DNA of 6,240 bases from Deltaproteobacteria bacterium RIFCSPLOWO2_02_56_12 (GTDB lineage: Bacteria > Desulfobacterota > Binatia > UBA9968): positions 1 through 6,240 of the forward strand of contig MGRY01000079.1 in assembly GCA_001799045.1 (NCBI GenBank). Direction: 5' to 3'. Of the stretch, positions 1 through 5,615 are shown one piece after another; the first letter of the stretch is position 1, and each line of letters opens with the position of its first letter. The translations under genes were made by a program, and so were the position numbers. The notes beneath the pieces were generated by a model. The model was given only the letters and a program-made list of their open reading frames with translations. It did not search any database and was not told the origin of the DNA.

Positions 1-201
1 GTCCGTATAACCCTTGATCATCTCCTTACACGCCAAAAGAATCGCCGCATGTTGCTCCTCCTGCACCCCCATCTCCCACCAAAAATCCCTTAGCTCAGGA
101 TGATGCAAAAAAAGATGTGAAAAACGAAAATAGACCTTCCCTACCAAGCGCTCTATCTCCGCAAAACCTTCCAAGGGATCAAAGTAGATATCAGATACCA
201 T
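1..201 (-). CDS. Ferritin-like / rubrerythrin-type diiron protein, N-terminal part (truncated by window edge)
   Basis: The minus strand is open from an ATG at 201 to the window edge (67 codons, no stop), so the C-terminus lies outside. The visible part looks like the first half of a ferritin-like four-helix bundle. Helix 1 (about residues 11-32) carries Glu15/Glu17 and an aromatic-rich face (VYFRF). Helix 2 (about 35-62) carries EEQH at residues 48-51, the E-x-x-H metal-ligand signature of rubrerythrin-like diiron domains. Family members typically handle peroxide, oxygen or iron in the cytoplasm of anaerobes; the exact reaction is unknown here. A GAGGTG ribosome site lies at 220-215, 13 nt from the ATG, and an in-frame TAA further upstream excludes a longer ATG start. 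The gene is divergent from the reductase operon and has its own sigma-54-type promoter, suggesting co-regulation. Family call is fairly secure; specific function is not. Confidence 0.72.
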   Translation of the reverse strand, partial: MVSDIYFDPLEGFAEIERLVGKVYFRFSHLFLHHPELRDFWWEMGVQEEQHAAILLACKEMIKGYTD

Positions 202-214
202 CAGTGGACCATTA

Positions 215-220
215 CACCTC
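215..220 (-). promoter_or_regulatory. Ribosome binding site of the ferritin-like gene, with overlapping three-codon mini-ORF
   Basis: On the minus strand GAGGTG (220-215) precedes two ATGs. The nearer one (212) gives only Met-Val-His-stop (212-201), and its TGA overlaps the second ATG (201) as TGATG. The second ATG opens the ferritin-like frame. Spacing to 201 is a longish 13 nt, while to 212 it is only 2 nt, so 201 is the likelier true start. Any translational-coupling role of the mini-ORF is speculation. Confidence 0.4.
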
Positions 221-327
221 TTTTAACTGCTACCGCAAAAATTCGGGAATCTCGGAGTGCTCTTCTGAACTAAGGACTTACTCATCCGGACTTCCATTTG
301 GCTCCTTCTTGGTGTATAGATTTTCTG

Positions 328-343
328 AGCAAAGCGCGTGCCA
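328..343 (-). promoter_or_regulatory. Sigma-54 (RpoN) -24/-12 promoter for the ferritin-like gene
   Basis: The minus strand reads TGGCACGCGCTTTGCT from 343 to 328. This matches the consensus TGGCACG-N4-TTGCW at every defined position, with GG (342-341) and GC (330-329) exactly 12 bp apart. The base before the T is G rather than the usual pyrimidine. Transcription would start near 317, giving a leader of about 116 nt before the ATG at 201. Sigma-54 promoters need an ATP-dependent enhancer-binding activator; no activator gene is in the window. The motif match is seen directly; activity is inferred. Confidence 0.72.
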
Positions 344-358
344 CTTCAAAGGCAACAA

Positions 359-369
359 CCTGAGGCAGG
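359..369. repeat. Short inverted repeat CCTG-N3-CAGG
   Basis: Perfect 4-bp arms (359-362 and 366-369) lie between the two divergent sigma-54 motifs. It sits about 150 bp upstream of the predicted plus-strand start, within the usual range for an enhancer-binding protein site. Arms this short occur often by chance, so it is only a candidate. Confidence 0.2.
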
Positions 370-392
370 CTAGACGGGAAAATCCGAAAACT

Positions 393-409
393 GGGAATAT
401 TGGACTCCC
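393..409. repeat. Inverted repeat GGGA-N9-TCCC, candidate activator site
   Basis: Arms at 393-396 and 406-409 are complementary and separated by 9 bp. The centre is about 116 bp upstream of the predicted plus-strand start (517) and about 84 bp upstream of the predicted minus-strand start (317). One bound activator could therefore serve both sigma-54 promoters. The arms are short and the assignment is speculative. Confidence 0.25.
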
Positions 410-478
410 TTCTTCTTATTTTTAGGAAGCATTCTTCATTAAATTACCCTTTGTTATTGGTTTGTTGTGAATAATTAA

Positions 479-488
479 CGAACGTTCG
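479..488. promoter_or_regulatory. Perfect palindrome CGAACGTTCG, probable operator
   Basis: This 10-bp perfect palindrome ends 2 bp before the -24 box of the plus-strand sigma-54 promoter, at about -38 to -29. GAACGTTC-type palindromes resemble operators of TetR/AcrR-family repressors, which often sense acyl-CoAs (general knowledge, no specific match claimed). A protein bound here would overlap the upstream edge of the sigma-54 polymerase footprint, so repression is a plausible second layer of control. Confidence 0.45.
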
Positions 489-490
489 CT

Positions 491-506
491 TGGCACACAT
501 CTTGCT
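491..506 (+). promoter_or_regulatory. Sigma-54 (RpoN) -24/-12 promoter for the reductase operon
   Basis: The plus strand reads TTGGCACACATCTTGCT at 490-506, matching YTGGCAC-N5-TTGCW. GG (492-493) and GC (504-505) are exactly 12 bp apart. The only departure is A instead of the preferred G directly after TGGCAC. The predicted start is near 517, giving a leader of about 43 nt to the ATG at 560. No convincing sigma-70 promoter was found nearby. The motif mirrors the divergent one at 343-328, suggesting one regulon. Confidence 0.78.
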
Positions 507-559
507 CGCTTTACCTGATCAAGATTCAGGAGGACTACCAAGGATTAGGAGAAAGAACG

Positions 560-1714
560 ATGAGCATGGATGAAATGGTTACGCGCTATCGAGAGATCTT
601 GGAAGAGTCCCCCCTCGAGCAAGCAGCGAAGTGGAAGGCAAACCACCCAGGATCAAAGGTAATAGGGTGCTATCCAGTCTACACCCCTGTTGAGATCATT
701 CATGCGGCTGGCATGCTACCGGTTGGGATCATTGGCGGAGGCAACCGGCTCGAGATCGCCCACGCCGACTCCCGCTTCCAGTCCTTCGTTTGTTCCATCG
801 TCAAGAGCACGTTAGAGCTTGGTTTAACCGGGAAACTTCAATTTCTCGACGGGATTGTTTTCCACTCGATTTGCGACCCGGCCAGGAATCTCGGGAGCGT
901 TTTCAAGCGGAACTTTCCTCAGTTGCTGGTGGAGTATATCCATTTCCCTCAGAATATGGCTTCGCCCCACACGGTAAACTACCTGGCGGCAGAGTATCAA
1001 AAACTCAAGACCAGTTACGAGCAACTAGCCGGGAGACCCATTACGGACGAAAATCTGCGTAAGAGTATCCATCTATACAACGAACAGAGAAAGCTGATGC
1101 GCGAACTCTATCGCATCCGCCGCGAGACACCACAAAACCTTTCGACACTTGAGACCTATATCCTCACTCGGATAGGGACCTTTATCCCGCCGGAGGAGCA
1201 CATTGCTGGTTTGAAACAAGCCCTTGCGGCCGCGGGTCAAAGGGATGAAAGACCAAAGGACCGAATCAAGGTCGTTTTAGAAGGCTCTTTCTGCGAGCAG
1301 CCGCCGCTGGAGTTGATAGAAGGCCTCGAGGCTGCGGGCTGCTACATTCTGGACGATGACTTCCTTTTGGGGTGGCGCTTCTTTGAGCAAGATATTCCCT
1401 CCGAGGGAGACCCGATTCGAAACCTGGCTTCTGCCTACATCAACCAAAGCGTCTATTCGGGCGTAAAGCACGATACCAGGGAGCGCAAGTCCAAACATCT
1501 GATTGATAAGGTCAAAGAGACCGGCGCGAGCGCGGTCGTCATTCTCGCGGCCAAGTTCTGCGAGCCTGCTCTCTTTGATTATGCTCTTTACCGTAGAGCT
1601 TTAGAGAAAGAGGGGATACCCCACCTGTATCTCGAATTTGAGGAAAAAATGTGGATATTCGACAAGGCAAAAACCGAGGTCGAGACATTTGTCGAATCGA
1701 TGTTATTTGATTAG
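560..1714 (+). CDS. bzdN: Class I benzoyl-CoA reductase, Bzd-type N subunit (BcrC-like)
   Basis: This 384-residue protein belongs to the 2-hydroxyacyl-CoA dehydratase D-component / benzoyl-CoA reductase superfamily, whose N/O subunit pair forms the substrate-reducing half of ATP-dependent benzoyl-CoA reductase. Family hallmarks are visible: YTPVEIIHAAGMLPV (41-55), AD followed by FVCSIVKS (69-83), DGIVFHSICDPARN (97-110) and AAKFCEPALFDY (330-341). By position, Cys78, Cys105 and Cys334 are the likely [4Fe-4S] ligands. Length matches BcrC/BzdN proteins. The ATG at 560 has AGGAGA at 547-552; a second ATG at 566 is possible. It is first in the operon, 43 nt after the predicted sigma-54 start and 10 bp from the next gene. 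A 2-hydroxyacyl-CoA dehydratase subunit is the main alternative, but two different ASKHA genes downstream favour a reductase. Benzoyl-CoA itself as substrate is inferred. Confidence 0.83.
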   Translation: MSMDEMVTRYREILEESPLEQAAKWKANHPGSKVIGCYPVYTPVEIIHAAGMLPVGIIGGGNRLEIAHADSRFQSFVCSIVKSTLELGLTGKLQFLDGIVFHSICDPARNLGSVFKRNFPQLLVEYIHFPQNMASPHTVNYLAAEYQKLKTSYEQLAGRPITDENLRKSIHLYNEQRKLMRELYRIRRETPQNLSTLETYILTRIGTFIPPEEHIAGLKQALAAAGQRDERPKDRIKVVLEGSFCEQPPLELIEGLEAAGCYILDDDFLLGWRFFEQDIPSEGDPIRNLASAYINQSVYSGVKHDTRERKSKHLIDKVKETGASAVVILAAKFCEPALFDYALYRRALEKEGIPHLYLEFEEKMWIFDKAKTEVETFVESMLFD

Positions 1715-1719
1715 GAGAA
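1713..1719 (+). promoter_or_regulatory. Ribosome binding site fixing the bzdO start
   Basis: AGGAGAA overlaps the bzdN stop codon and lies 5 nt before the ATG at 1725. This sets the start there rather than at the in-frame ATG at 1638, which lies deep inside bzdN and would add 29 basic, unconserved-looking residues. Confidence 0.75.
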
Positions 1720-1724
1720 TTTCC

Positions 1725-3026
1725 ATGGCAAAAACAGCCGAAAGCGTAAAGACAAGCTACCAAGGCCAGATCCATCTCCTGCAAAAAGAGATGATGGGAA
1801 ACTATTTCAACCAGCTCACCCGTTGCGCCGAGCAGGGCGAGGGCAAAGCCGCCTACATGCTGATTAGCGGCAACCCCGTGGAATTGATGCTGGCCTTTGA
1901 CCTCATCCCGGTCTATCCGGAGATCAATGCCCTCCAACTCGCGGTCAAGAAGGTGGCCCTCCCTTTTATCCTGAAAGCCGAGGAGATCGGCTACTCGATG
2001 GACAATTGTGCCTATGTCAAAGCCGATGTCGGCATGTTCCTGGGAGATCGGAAGACCCCTTTTGCAACGATTCCCCTCCCCTCTCTGATTCTGTGCAATT
2101 ACGTAGGATGCAATGTTTACCTACAGTGGTTCGAGCATCTGGCAGAATATTCCGACGGCACCCTTTACAACCTGGACATCCCCTTCATGCGTGACCCATC
2201 GGGGAAACCCAGCCCGGAGGATGTGACCTACGTGGTCAGGCAGCTCGAGGAGATTATCGAGCTGTGCGAGAAAATCACGGGAAAGAAGCTCGACTACGCC
2301 AAACTGCAAAGGATCGTGGCCCTTTCAGGCGAGACCGGAGAGCTTTGGTCTAAAATCAAGTCCCTTACCAAACACGTCCCCTCCCCCTTCGATGCCTATT
2401 TTGACTCCGTAACCATGATGGCGCCCCTCTACTGCCTGCGCGGGACCGAAGATGGACTCCGGTTTTTCGAAGCAGCCTATAAGGAAATGGAGGAGAAGGC
2501 GCGTTTGGGAATGGGGCCACTCCCTGAAGAACGCTTCCGCTTCGTCATCGAAGGACCACCCCCATGGCCATATCTACGCGCTTTCCGCGACCTCTTCGCC
2601 AAATGGGGCGCGGTAGCCGTGGCCTCGACCTACTCCACCGTGGGCGGGCTTTGGGAATTCGGTTTCAAGCACGACTCCAACCGGCCGCTGGAATCGATCG
2701 CCTCGCACATGCTGGAATGGAACCTCACCAACCGCAACTTCCTCCAACGCTACGACCAAATCCGCCGTTATGTGGAGGAGTGGTCTGCGGATGCCCTGGT
2801 GATTCATTCGGTGAAGAGCTGCCGGCTCTTCTCCGCGGGGCAGGGCGACATGAGGGAATATTTCACCAAGGAGCTAGGTATTCCCACCCTGCTCGTCGAA
2901 TCCGACATCGAGGACCCCAGATATTTTTCCGAGGCACAAATGAAGAATCGAATCGACGCGTTTTTTGAATCCCTGGAACATAAGAAAATTGTGCGTGAGG
3001 CTTCAGCCGTAGGAGGAAAAACATGA
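1725..3026 (+). CDS. bzdO: Class I benzoyl-CoA reductase, Bzd-type O subunit (BcrB-like)
   Basis: This 433-residue protein is the larger partner of the N subunit in the dehydratase/benzoyl-CoA reductase superfamily. Visible landmarks are AAYMLISGNPVELMLAFDLI (42-61, the substrate-pocket region near the N-terminus), CAYVKADVG (95-103), the Cys pair at 124 and 129, FVIEGPPPWP (273-282), and the C-terminal HSVKSCRLFSAGQGDMREYF (361-380), followed by GIPTLLVESDIEDPRY (385-400). Cys95, Cys129 (or Cys124) and Cys366 are the best candidates for [4Fe-4S] ligands. With the N subunit it should form the active-site module that binds aromatic acyl-CoA. The start at 1725 has a strong ribosome site; the stop overlaps the next start by 4 nt (ATGA), implying translational coupling and 1:1 production. 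Length is close to BcrB/BzdO. Substrate specificity cannot be read from the sequence. Confidence 0.83.
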   Translation: MAKTAESVKTSYQGQIHLLQKEMMGNYFNQLTRCAEQGEGKAAYMLISGNPVELMLAFDLIPVYPEINALQLAVKKVALPFILKAEEIGYSMDNCAYVKADVGMFLGDRKTPFATIPLPSLILCNYVGCNVYLQWFEHLAEYSDGTLYNLDIPFMRDPSGKPSPEDVTYVVRQLEEIIELCEKITGKKLDYAKLQRIVALSGETGELWSKIKSLTKHVPSPFDAYFDSVTMMAPLYCLRGTEDGLRFFEAAYKEMEEKARLGMGPLPEERFRFVIEGPPPWPYLRAFRDLFAKWGAVAVASTYSTVGGLWEFGFKHDSNRPLESIASHMLEWNLTNRNFLQRYDQIRRYVEEWSADALVIHSVKSCRLFSAGQGDMREYFTKELGIPTLLVESDIEDPRYFSEAQMKNRIDAFFESLEHKKIVREASAVGGKT

Positions 3027-3847
3027 TCTGTGCTGCTGGTATCGATATCGGCTCGACTCAAACCAAAGGCATCATCATCAATGAAAAGATGGAGATTGTT
3101 GCACGCTCGTTGACTGATACGGGCGCCTATGTCTCACGGGCGGGCGAGCGGTGTATGGCCGAGGCCCTGCTCAAAGCCGGGCTAAAGCAAGAGGATGTGG
3201 CCTACGTGGTAGGCACCGGGTACGGAAGGTATAAAGTGACCTGCGGCGACACTCAGATCACCGAGATCAGTTGTCACGCCAAGGGGGCGAGCTACCTCTT
3301 CCCGGGCACGCGTACAGTGATCGATATGGGAGGGCAGGATGCCAAAGGGATTAAAATCGGGGAGGGGGGAGATGTCAAGGACTTTGTTATGAACGACAAA
3401 TGCGCTGCCGGGACAGGTCGATTCCTCGCCAATGCAACCGAGGCCTTGGGCCTCTCGCTCGACGACATAGGAGAAATATCCCTGCGGGCGAAGAACCCGG
3501 TGCGCCTCACTACTGTGTGCACGGTTTTCGTCGAGTCCGACATCATGTCCTACCTTGCCCAGGGTAAGAAGGTGGAAGACATCCTCGGCGGAGTGCACAG
3601 CGCGATTGCCGCGCGGACCATCTCCTTGGTGCGGCGGGTTGGGATCGAGCCGGAGGCGACCTTCACCGGAGGAGTTTCGCGAAACATTGGCATGGTGCGG
3701 GCCTTGGAAGAGAAACTCGGCATGAAACTCAACGTGAGCCCGGACTCTCACTTCGTTGGCGCTCTGGGGGCAAGCATATTCGCCCTGGAGCGCGCCACAA
3801 CGCAGGCAGGACATCGCGACGAAGAACAAGCAAGGGCAGCTACGTGA
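3023..3847 (+). CDS. bzdQ: Benzoyl-CoA reductase ATPase/electron-activating subunit, canonical ASKHA type (BzdQ/BcrA-like)
   Basis: This 274-residue ASKHA-fold protein is of the BadF/BadG/BcrA/BcrD and HgdC activator family. It couples ATP hydrolysis to injection of low-potential electrons into the catalytic subunits. Its nucleotide-binding elements are canonical: phosphate-1 loop GIDIGSTQTKG (6-16), GTGYGRY (64-70), phosphate-2 loop DMGGQDAKGIKI (101-112) and adenosine motif FTGGVSRN (214-221). Cys127 (in NDKCAAGTG) and Cys166 (in TVCTVF) sit at the positions of the two cysteines that hold the dimer-bridging [4Fe-4S] cluster in HgdC. The ATG at 3023 follows AGGAGG (3011-3016) by 6 nt and overlaps the bzdO stop. 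The first of two ASKHA genes here; together they probably form a heterodimer. The choice between the symbols bzdQ and bzdP rests on my recollection that BzdQ is the BcrA-like subunit with an intact GGQD loop. Confidence 0.8.
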   Translation: MICAAGIDIGSTQTKGIIINEKMEIVARSLTDTGAYVSRAGERCMAEALLKAGLKQEDVAYVVGTGYGRYKVTCGDTQITEISCHAKGASYLFPGTRTVIDMGGQDAKGIKIGEGGDVKDFVMNDKCAAGTGRFLANATEALGLSLDDIGEISLRAKNPVRLTTVCTVFVESDIMSYLAQGKKVEDILGGVHSAIAARTISLVRRVGIEPEATFTGGVSRNIGMVRALEEKLGMKLNVSPDSHFVGALGASIFALERATTQAGHRDEEQARAAT

Positions 3848-3883
3848 CCCACAGTCGCGGAGGTAGCTCTTGAGGGAGGTATT

Positions 3884-4729
3884 ATGGAGTTTGTTGCAGG
3901 TATTGATATCGGCGCCAAAACAGTTAAGGTCATCATCATGGATGGAAAAAGGGAAGTGCGGGGAAAGAGCACTGTGAAAACACGACCCGATTTTACCCCG
4001 GTAGCTAAAGAGGCGCTCGACCTGGCATTGCAGCAGGCAGGATTGAAAGAGAAAGATTTGAGCTACATTGCCACGACCGGGTTCGGCCGGTACAATGTCC
4101 CCTTTCGTGATGTTCAGATCACCGAAATCACCTGCGTCGCGAGAGGAGCGGCTTTTCTATTCCCCAAGACTCACTGTGTCCTGGATATTGGCGCCCAGAG
4201 TACGCGGGCGATCCGCATCCACGACGGCGGAAAGGTGCGGGAATTCCGCACCAACGACAAGTGCGCCGCGGGAGCCGGAGGCTTCATCGAGCGGGCGGCC
4301 AAATATCTGGAGGTGAAGGTCGAAAATGTGGGAGACCTCTCTATCAAATCCGACAAACCCGAGACCATCAGCAGCGTGTGCGCGGTGCTGGCTGAATCGG
4401 AGATCATCAATCATGTCTCCGCCGGGGCAACGGTCGAAAACATCATGCGCGGGGTACACAACTCCTTGGCCTCCAGAGCCCTGGCCCTGATCAAGAGGGC
4501 CGGTTTGGAAGATGAGGTGACGTTTGTCGGGGGCGTGGCGCGGCAAAAAGGGATGGTCAAAGCCCTCGAGGAGACATTGAAGAGAAAAGTCAACGTGGAC
4601 GCGGAGCCCGAGATGGCCGGGGCGTTAGGCGCAGCGCTTCTCGCCTTGCGCCGCCTGGAAAAAATTCGCGAGGAAGGGCACAAACCGGCAAGCAGGCCGG
4701 AAAGCAGAGAGGAGATCAAGGTGGCGTGA
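3884..4729 (+). CDS. bzdP: Second benzoyl-CoA reductase ASKHA subunit with altered nucleotide loops (BzdP/BcrD-like)
   Basis: This 281-residue paralogue of the preceding gene shares collinear motifs: GIDIGAKTVKV (6-16), TTGFGRY (64-70), DIGAQSTRAIRI (101-112), NDKCAAGAGGF (124-134), SVCAVLAESEI (164-174) and FVGGVARQ (214-221). Both predicted cluster ligands, Cys127 and Cys166, are kept, so it can complete the bridging [4Fe-4S] cluster of a heterodimer. The phosphate loops depart from the canonical form: Ser11 is replaced by Ala and GGQD by GAQS. As I recall, BcrD also carries a divergent loop here, so this is probably family-typical specialisation, not decay. The C-terminal 25 residues are a charged tail. 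GAGGGAGG (3872-3879) lies 4 nt before the ATG; a 36-bp gap follows bzdQ. The stop overlaps the next ATG as TGATG. The exact symbol is less certain than the family. Confidence 0.77.
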   Translation: MEFVAGIDIGAKTVKVIIMDGKREVRGKSTVKTRPDFTPVAKEALDLALQQAGLKEKDLSYIATTGFGRYNVPFRDVQITEITCVARGAAFLFPKTHCVLDIGAQSTRAIRIHDGGKVREFRTNDKCAAGAGGFIERAAKYLEVKVENVGDLSIKSDKPETISSVCAVLAESEIINHVSAGATVENIMRGVHNSLASRALALIKRAGLEDEVTFVGGVARQKGMVKALEETLKRKVNVDAEPEMAGALGAALLALRRLEKIREEGHKPASRPESREEIKVA

Positions 4730-5490
4730 TGAAACTAAAAGGCAAAACAGCATTGGTCGCAGGTGGTGGCAGAGGTATCGGCCGCTGTATCGCCCTCGCC
4801 TTAGCACGCGAGGGAGCCGATATCGCCGTGGGAGATCTCGTGGGCGAGAACGCCGATTCTGTCAGGGACGAAATCAAAGCCCTGCGCGTCAACGCCCTCG
4901 CCTGCAAGGTGGATCTCACAAAGCGGGTAGAAGTAGAACAGATGGTCGAAAAGGTCCTGAGCCAATTCGGCCAGCTCGATATTCTGGTGAACAGCGCAGG
5001 TTGGGACAAGCTGGAGCCCTTCCTGGAGAGCAGTGAGGAAACCTGGGAGCGAATCCTGGCGGTTAATTTCAAGTCGGTCCTCTACACTGCCAAAGCCGTC
5101 CTGCCCCATATGATCTCGCGGGGGTCGGGCAAAATCGTCAACATCAGCTCCGACGCCGGACGGGTAGGTTCCTCCTGGGAGGCGGTCTACTCCGGAGCCA
5201 AGGGCGCCGTGATCGCCTTCTCGAAGACCCTGGCCCGCGAAGTGGCAAGGTATAAGATCAACGTCAACGTGGTCTGTCCCGGTTTAACTGACACGCCGCT
5301 CCTAGCAGCGGTTCGGAGCCAATCGCCTCAGACCGAGAAGCTTATTGACGCTGTGACCAAAGCGACCCCGTTTCGCCGCGTGGCGAAGCCCGAAGAAATC
5401 GCCGAGGCCGTGCTCTTTTTCGCCTCCCCCAGCGCGGATTTTGTGACCGGGCAGACCCTCAGTGTAAGCGGCGGGCTAACCATGGTATAG
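4729..5490 (+). CDS. badH: NAD-dependent short-chain dehydrogenase, BadH-like (2-hydroxycyclohexanecarboxyl-CoA dehydrogenase candidate)
   Basis: This 253-residue classical SDR is complete. It has the cofactor motif AGGGRGIG (11-18), Asp36 after strand 2 (favouring NAD over NADP), NSAG (88-91), Asn113, catalytic Ser141, Tyr154 and Lys158, and a PG motif (184-185). Stretches such as SAGWDKLEPF, RVGSSWEAVY, TVNVVCPG-like NVNVVCPGLTDTPLL and the terminal SVSGGLTMV closely resemble BadH of Rhodopseudomonas as I recall it. BadH oxidises 2-hydroxycyclohexane-1-carboxyl-CoA to the 2-keto compound ahead of ring cleavage by BadI. Placement directly after the reductase supports a role in the alicyclic part of the pathway. 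The ATG overlaps the bzdP stop (TGATG); a GTG at 4726 is an alternative giving one extra residue. A general 3-oxoacyl reductase (FabG-like) or a dehydrogenase for a substituted ring is the main alternative. Confidence 0.72.
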   Translation: MKLKGKTALVAGGGRGIGRCIALALAREGADIAVGDLVGENADSVRDEIKALRVNALACKVDLTKRVEVEQMVEKVLSQFGQLDILVNSAGWDKLEPFLESSEETWERILAVNFKSVLYTAKAVLPHMISRGSGKIVNISSDAGRVGSSWEAVYSGAKGAVIAFSKTLAREVARYKINVNVVCPGLTDTPLLAAVRSQSPQTEKLIDAVTKATPFRRVAKPEEIAEAVLFFASPSADFVTGQTLSVSGGLTMV

Positions 5491-5615
5491 AATCTCGTCC
5501 GACAGCGGTCTCAGAGAGGAAGCCAAGAGAAAGCTTTTGCAGGAAAATGGAGCCCAGCTCTTTAGAATCTGATCTGCACATTTTTTGCTAATTCTAGGGC
5601 AGGAGATGAAACCAC
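5491..5615 (+). other. 125-bp gap between SDR and ferredoxin-type gene
   Basis: This gap is much longer than the others in the operon. It contains no convincing terminator: the best hairpin (GAGC-CCA-GCTC, 5550-5560, followed by TTT) has only 4-bp arms. It has a weak -24/-12-like motif at 5574-5589 and a ribosome site AGGAG at 5601-5605. The downstream gene could be read through from the main promoter or have its own start. Confidence 0.5.
5574..5589 (+). promoter_or_regulatory. Weak sigma-54-like -24/-12 motif before the ferredoxin-type gene
   Basis: CTGCACATTTTTTGCT matches TGGCAC-N5-TTGCW except at its first two bases. It keeps the -24 G (5576) and the -13/-12 GC (5587-5588) at the right 12-bp spacing. 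The predicted start (about 5600) would leave a 16-nt leader that just includes AGGAG at 5601-5605. The two mismatches and an oligo-T tract make chance a real possibility. Confidence 0.28.

Larger units (their letters stand above)
202..559. other. Divergent intergenic regulatory region
   Basis: This 358-bp stretch separates the minus-strand ferritin-like gene from the plus-strand reductase operon. It holds two outward-facing -24/-12 promoter motifs (343-328 minus, 491-506 plus), a palindrome at 479-488 and weaker inverted repeats at 359-369 and 393-409. Positions about 431-478 are visibly AT-rich (roughly three quarters A+T), as expected for a bendable segment between an activator site and a sigma-54 promoter. 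I see no convincing protein in it: the open frame at 117-425 on the plus strand has no recognisable domain and overlaps the ferritin-like gene antisense. Confidence 0.75.

Noticed and set aside
117..425. 102-codon plus-strand open frame with an ATG at 117
   Set aside because: It overlaps the recognisable ferritin-like gene antisense and both the minus-strand promoter motif and its leader. The translation is rich in Ser, Asn and Arg with no domain, and no ribosome site precedes it.
470..475. AATAAT as a sigma-70 -10 box upstream of the operon
   Set aside because: It matches 5 of 6 bases of TATAAT, but no -35 element lies at acceptable spacing, whereas the nearby -24/-12 motif is near perfect.
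1638..1724. Upstream ATG extending bzdO by 29 residues
   Set aside because: It lies inside bzdN, has no ribosome site and adds a basic tail unlike the family; the ATG at 1725 has AGGAGAA at ideal spacing.
3182..3829. 215-codon minus-strand open frame
   Set aside because: It is antisense to the well-supported ASKHA gene and its translation has no recognisable motif; it is explained by codon bias of the real gene.
560..4729. A 2-hydroxyacyl-CoA dehydratase with its activator, instead of a ring reductase
   Set aside because: Same superfamily, but dehydratases use one homodimeric activator; two distinct ASKHA genes with retained Cys ligands plus the BadH-like neighbour fit a class I reductase better. 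Not excluded without phylogeny.
5550..5563. Possible terminator after the SDR gene
   Set aside because: Arms are only 4 bp (GAGC/GCTC) with three T residues; too weak to call.
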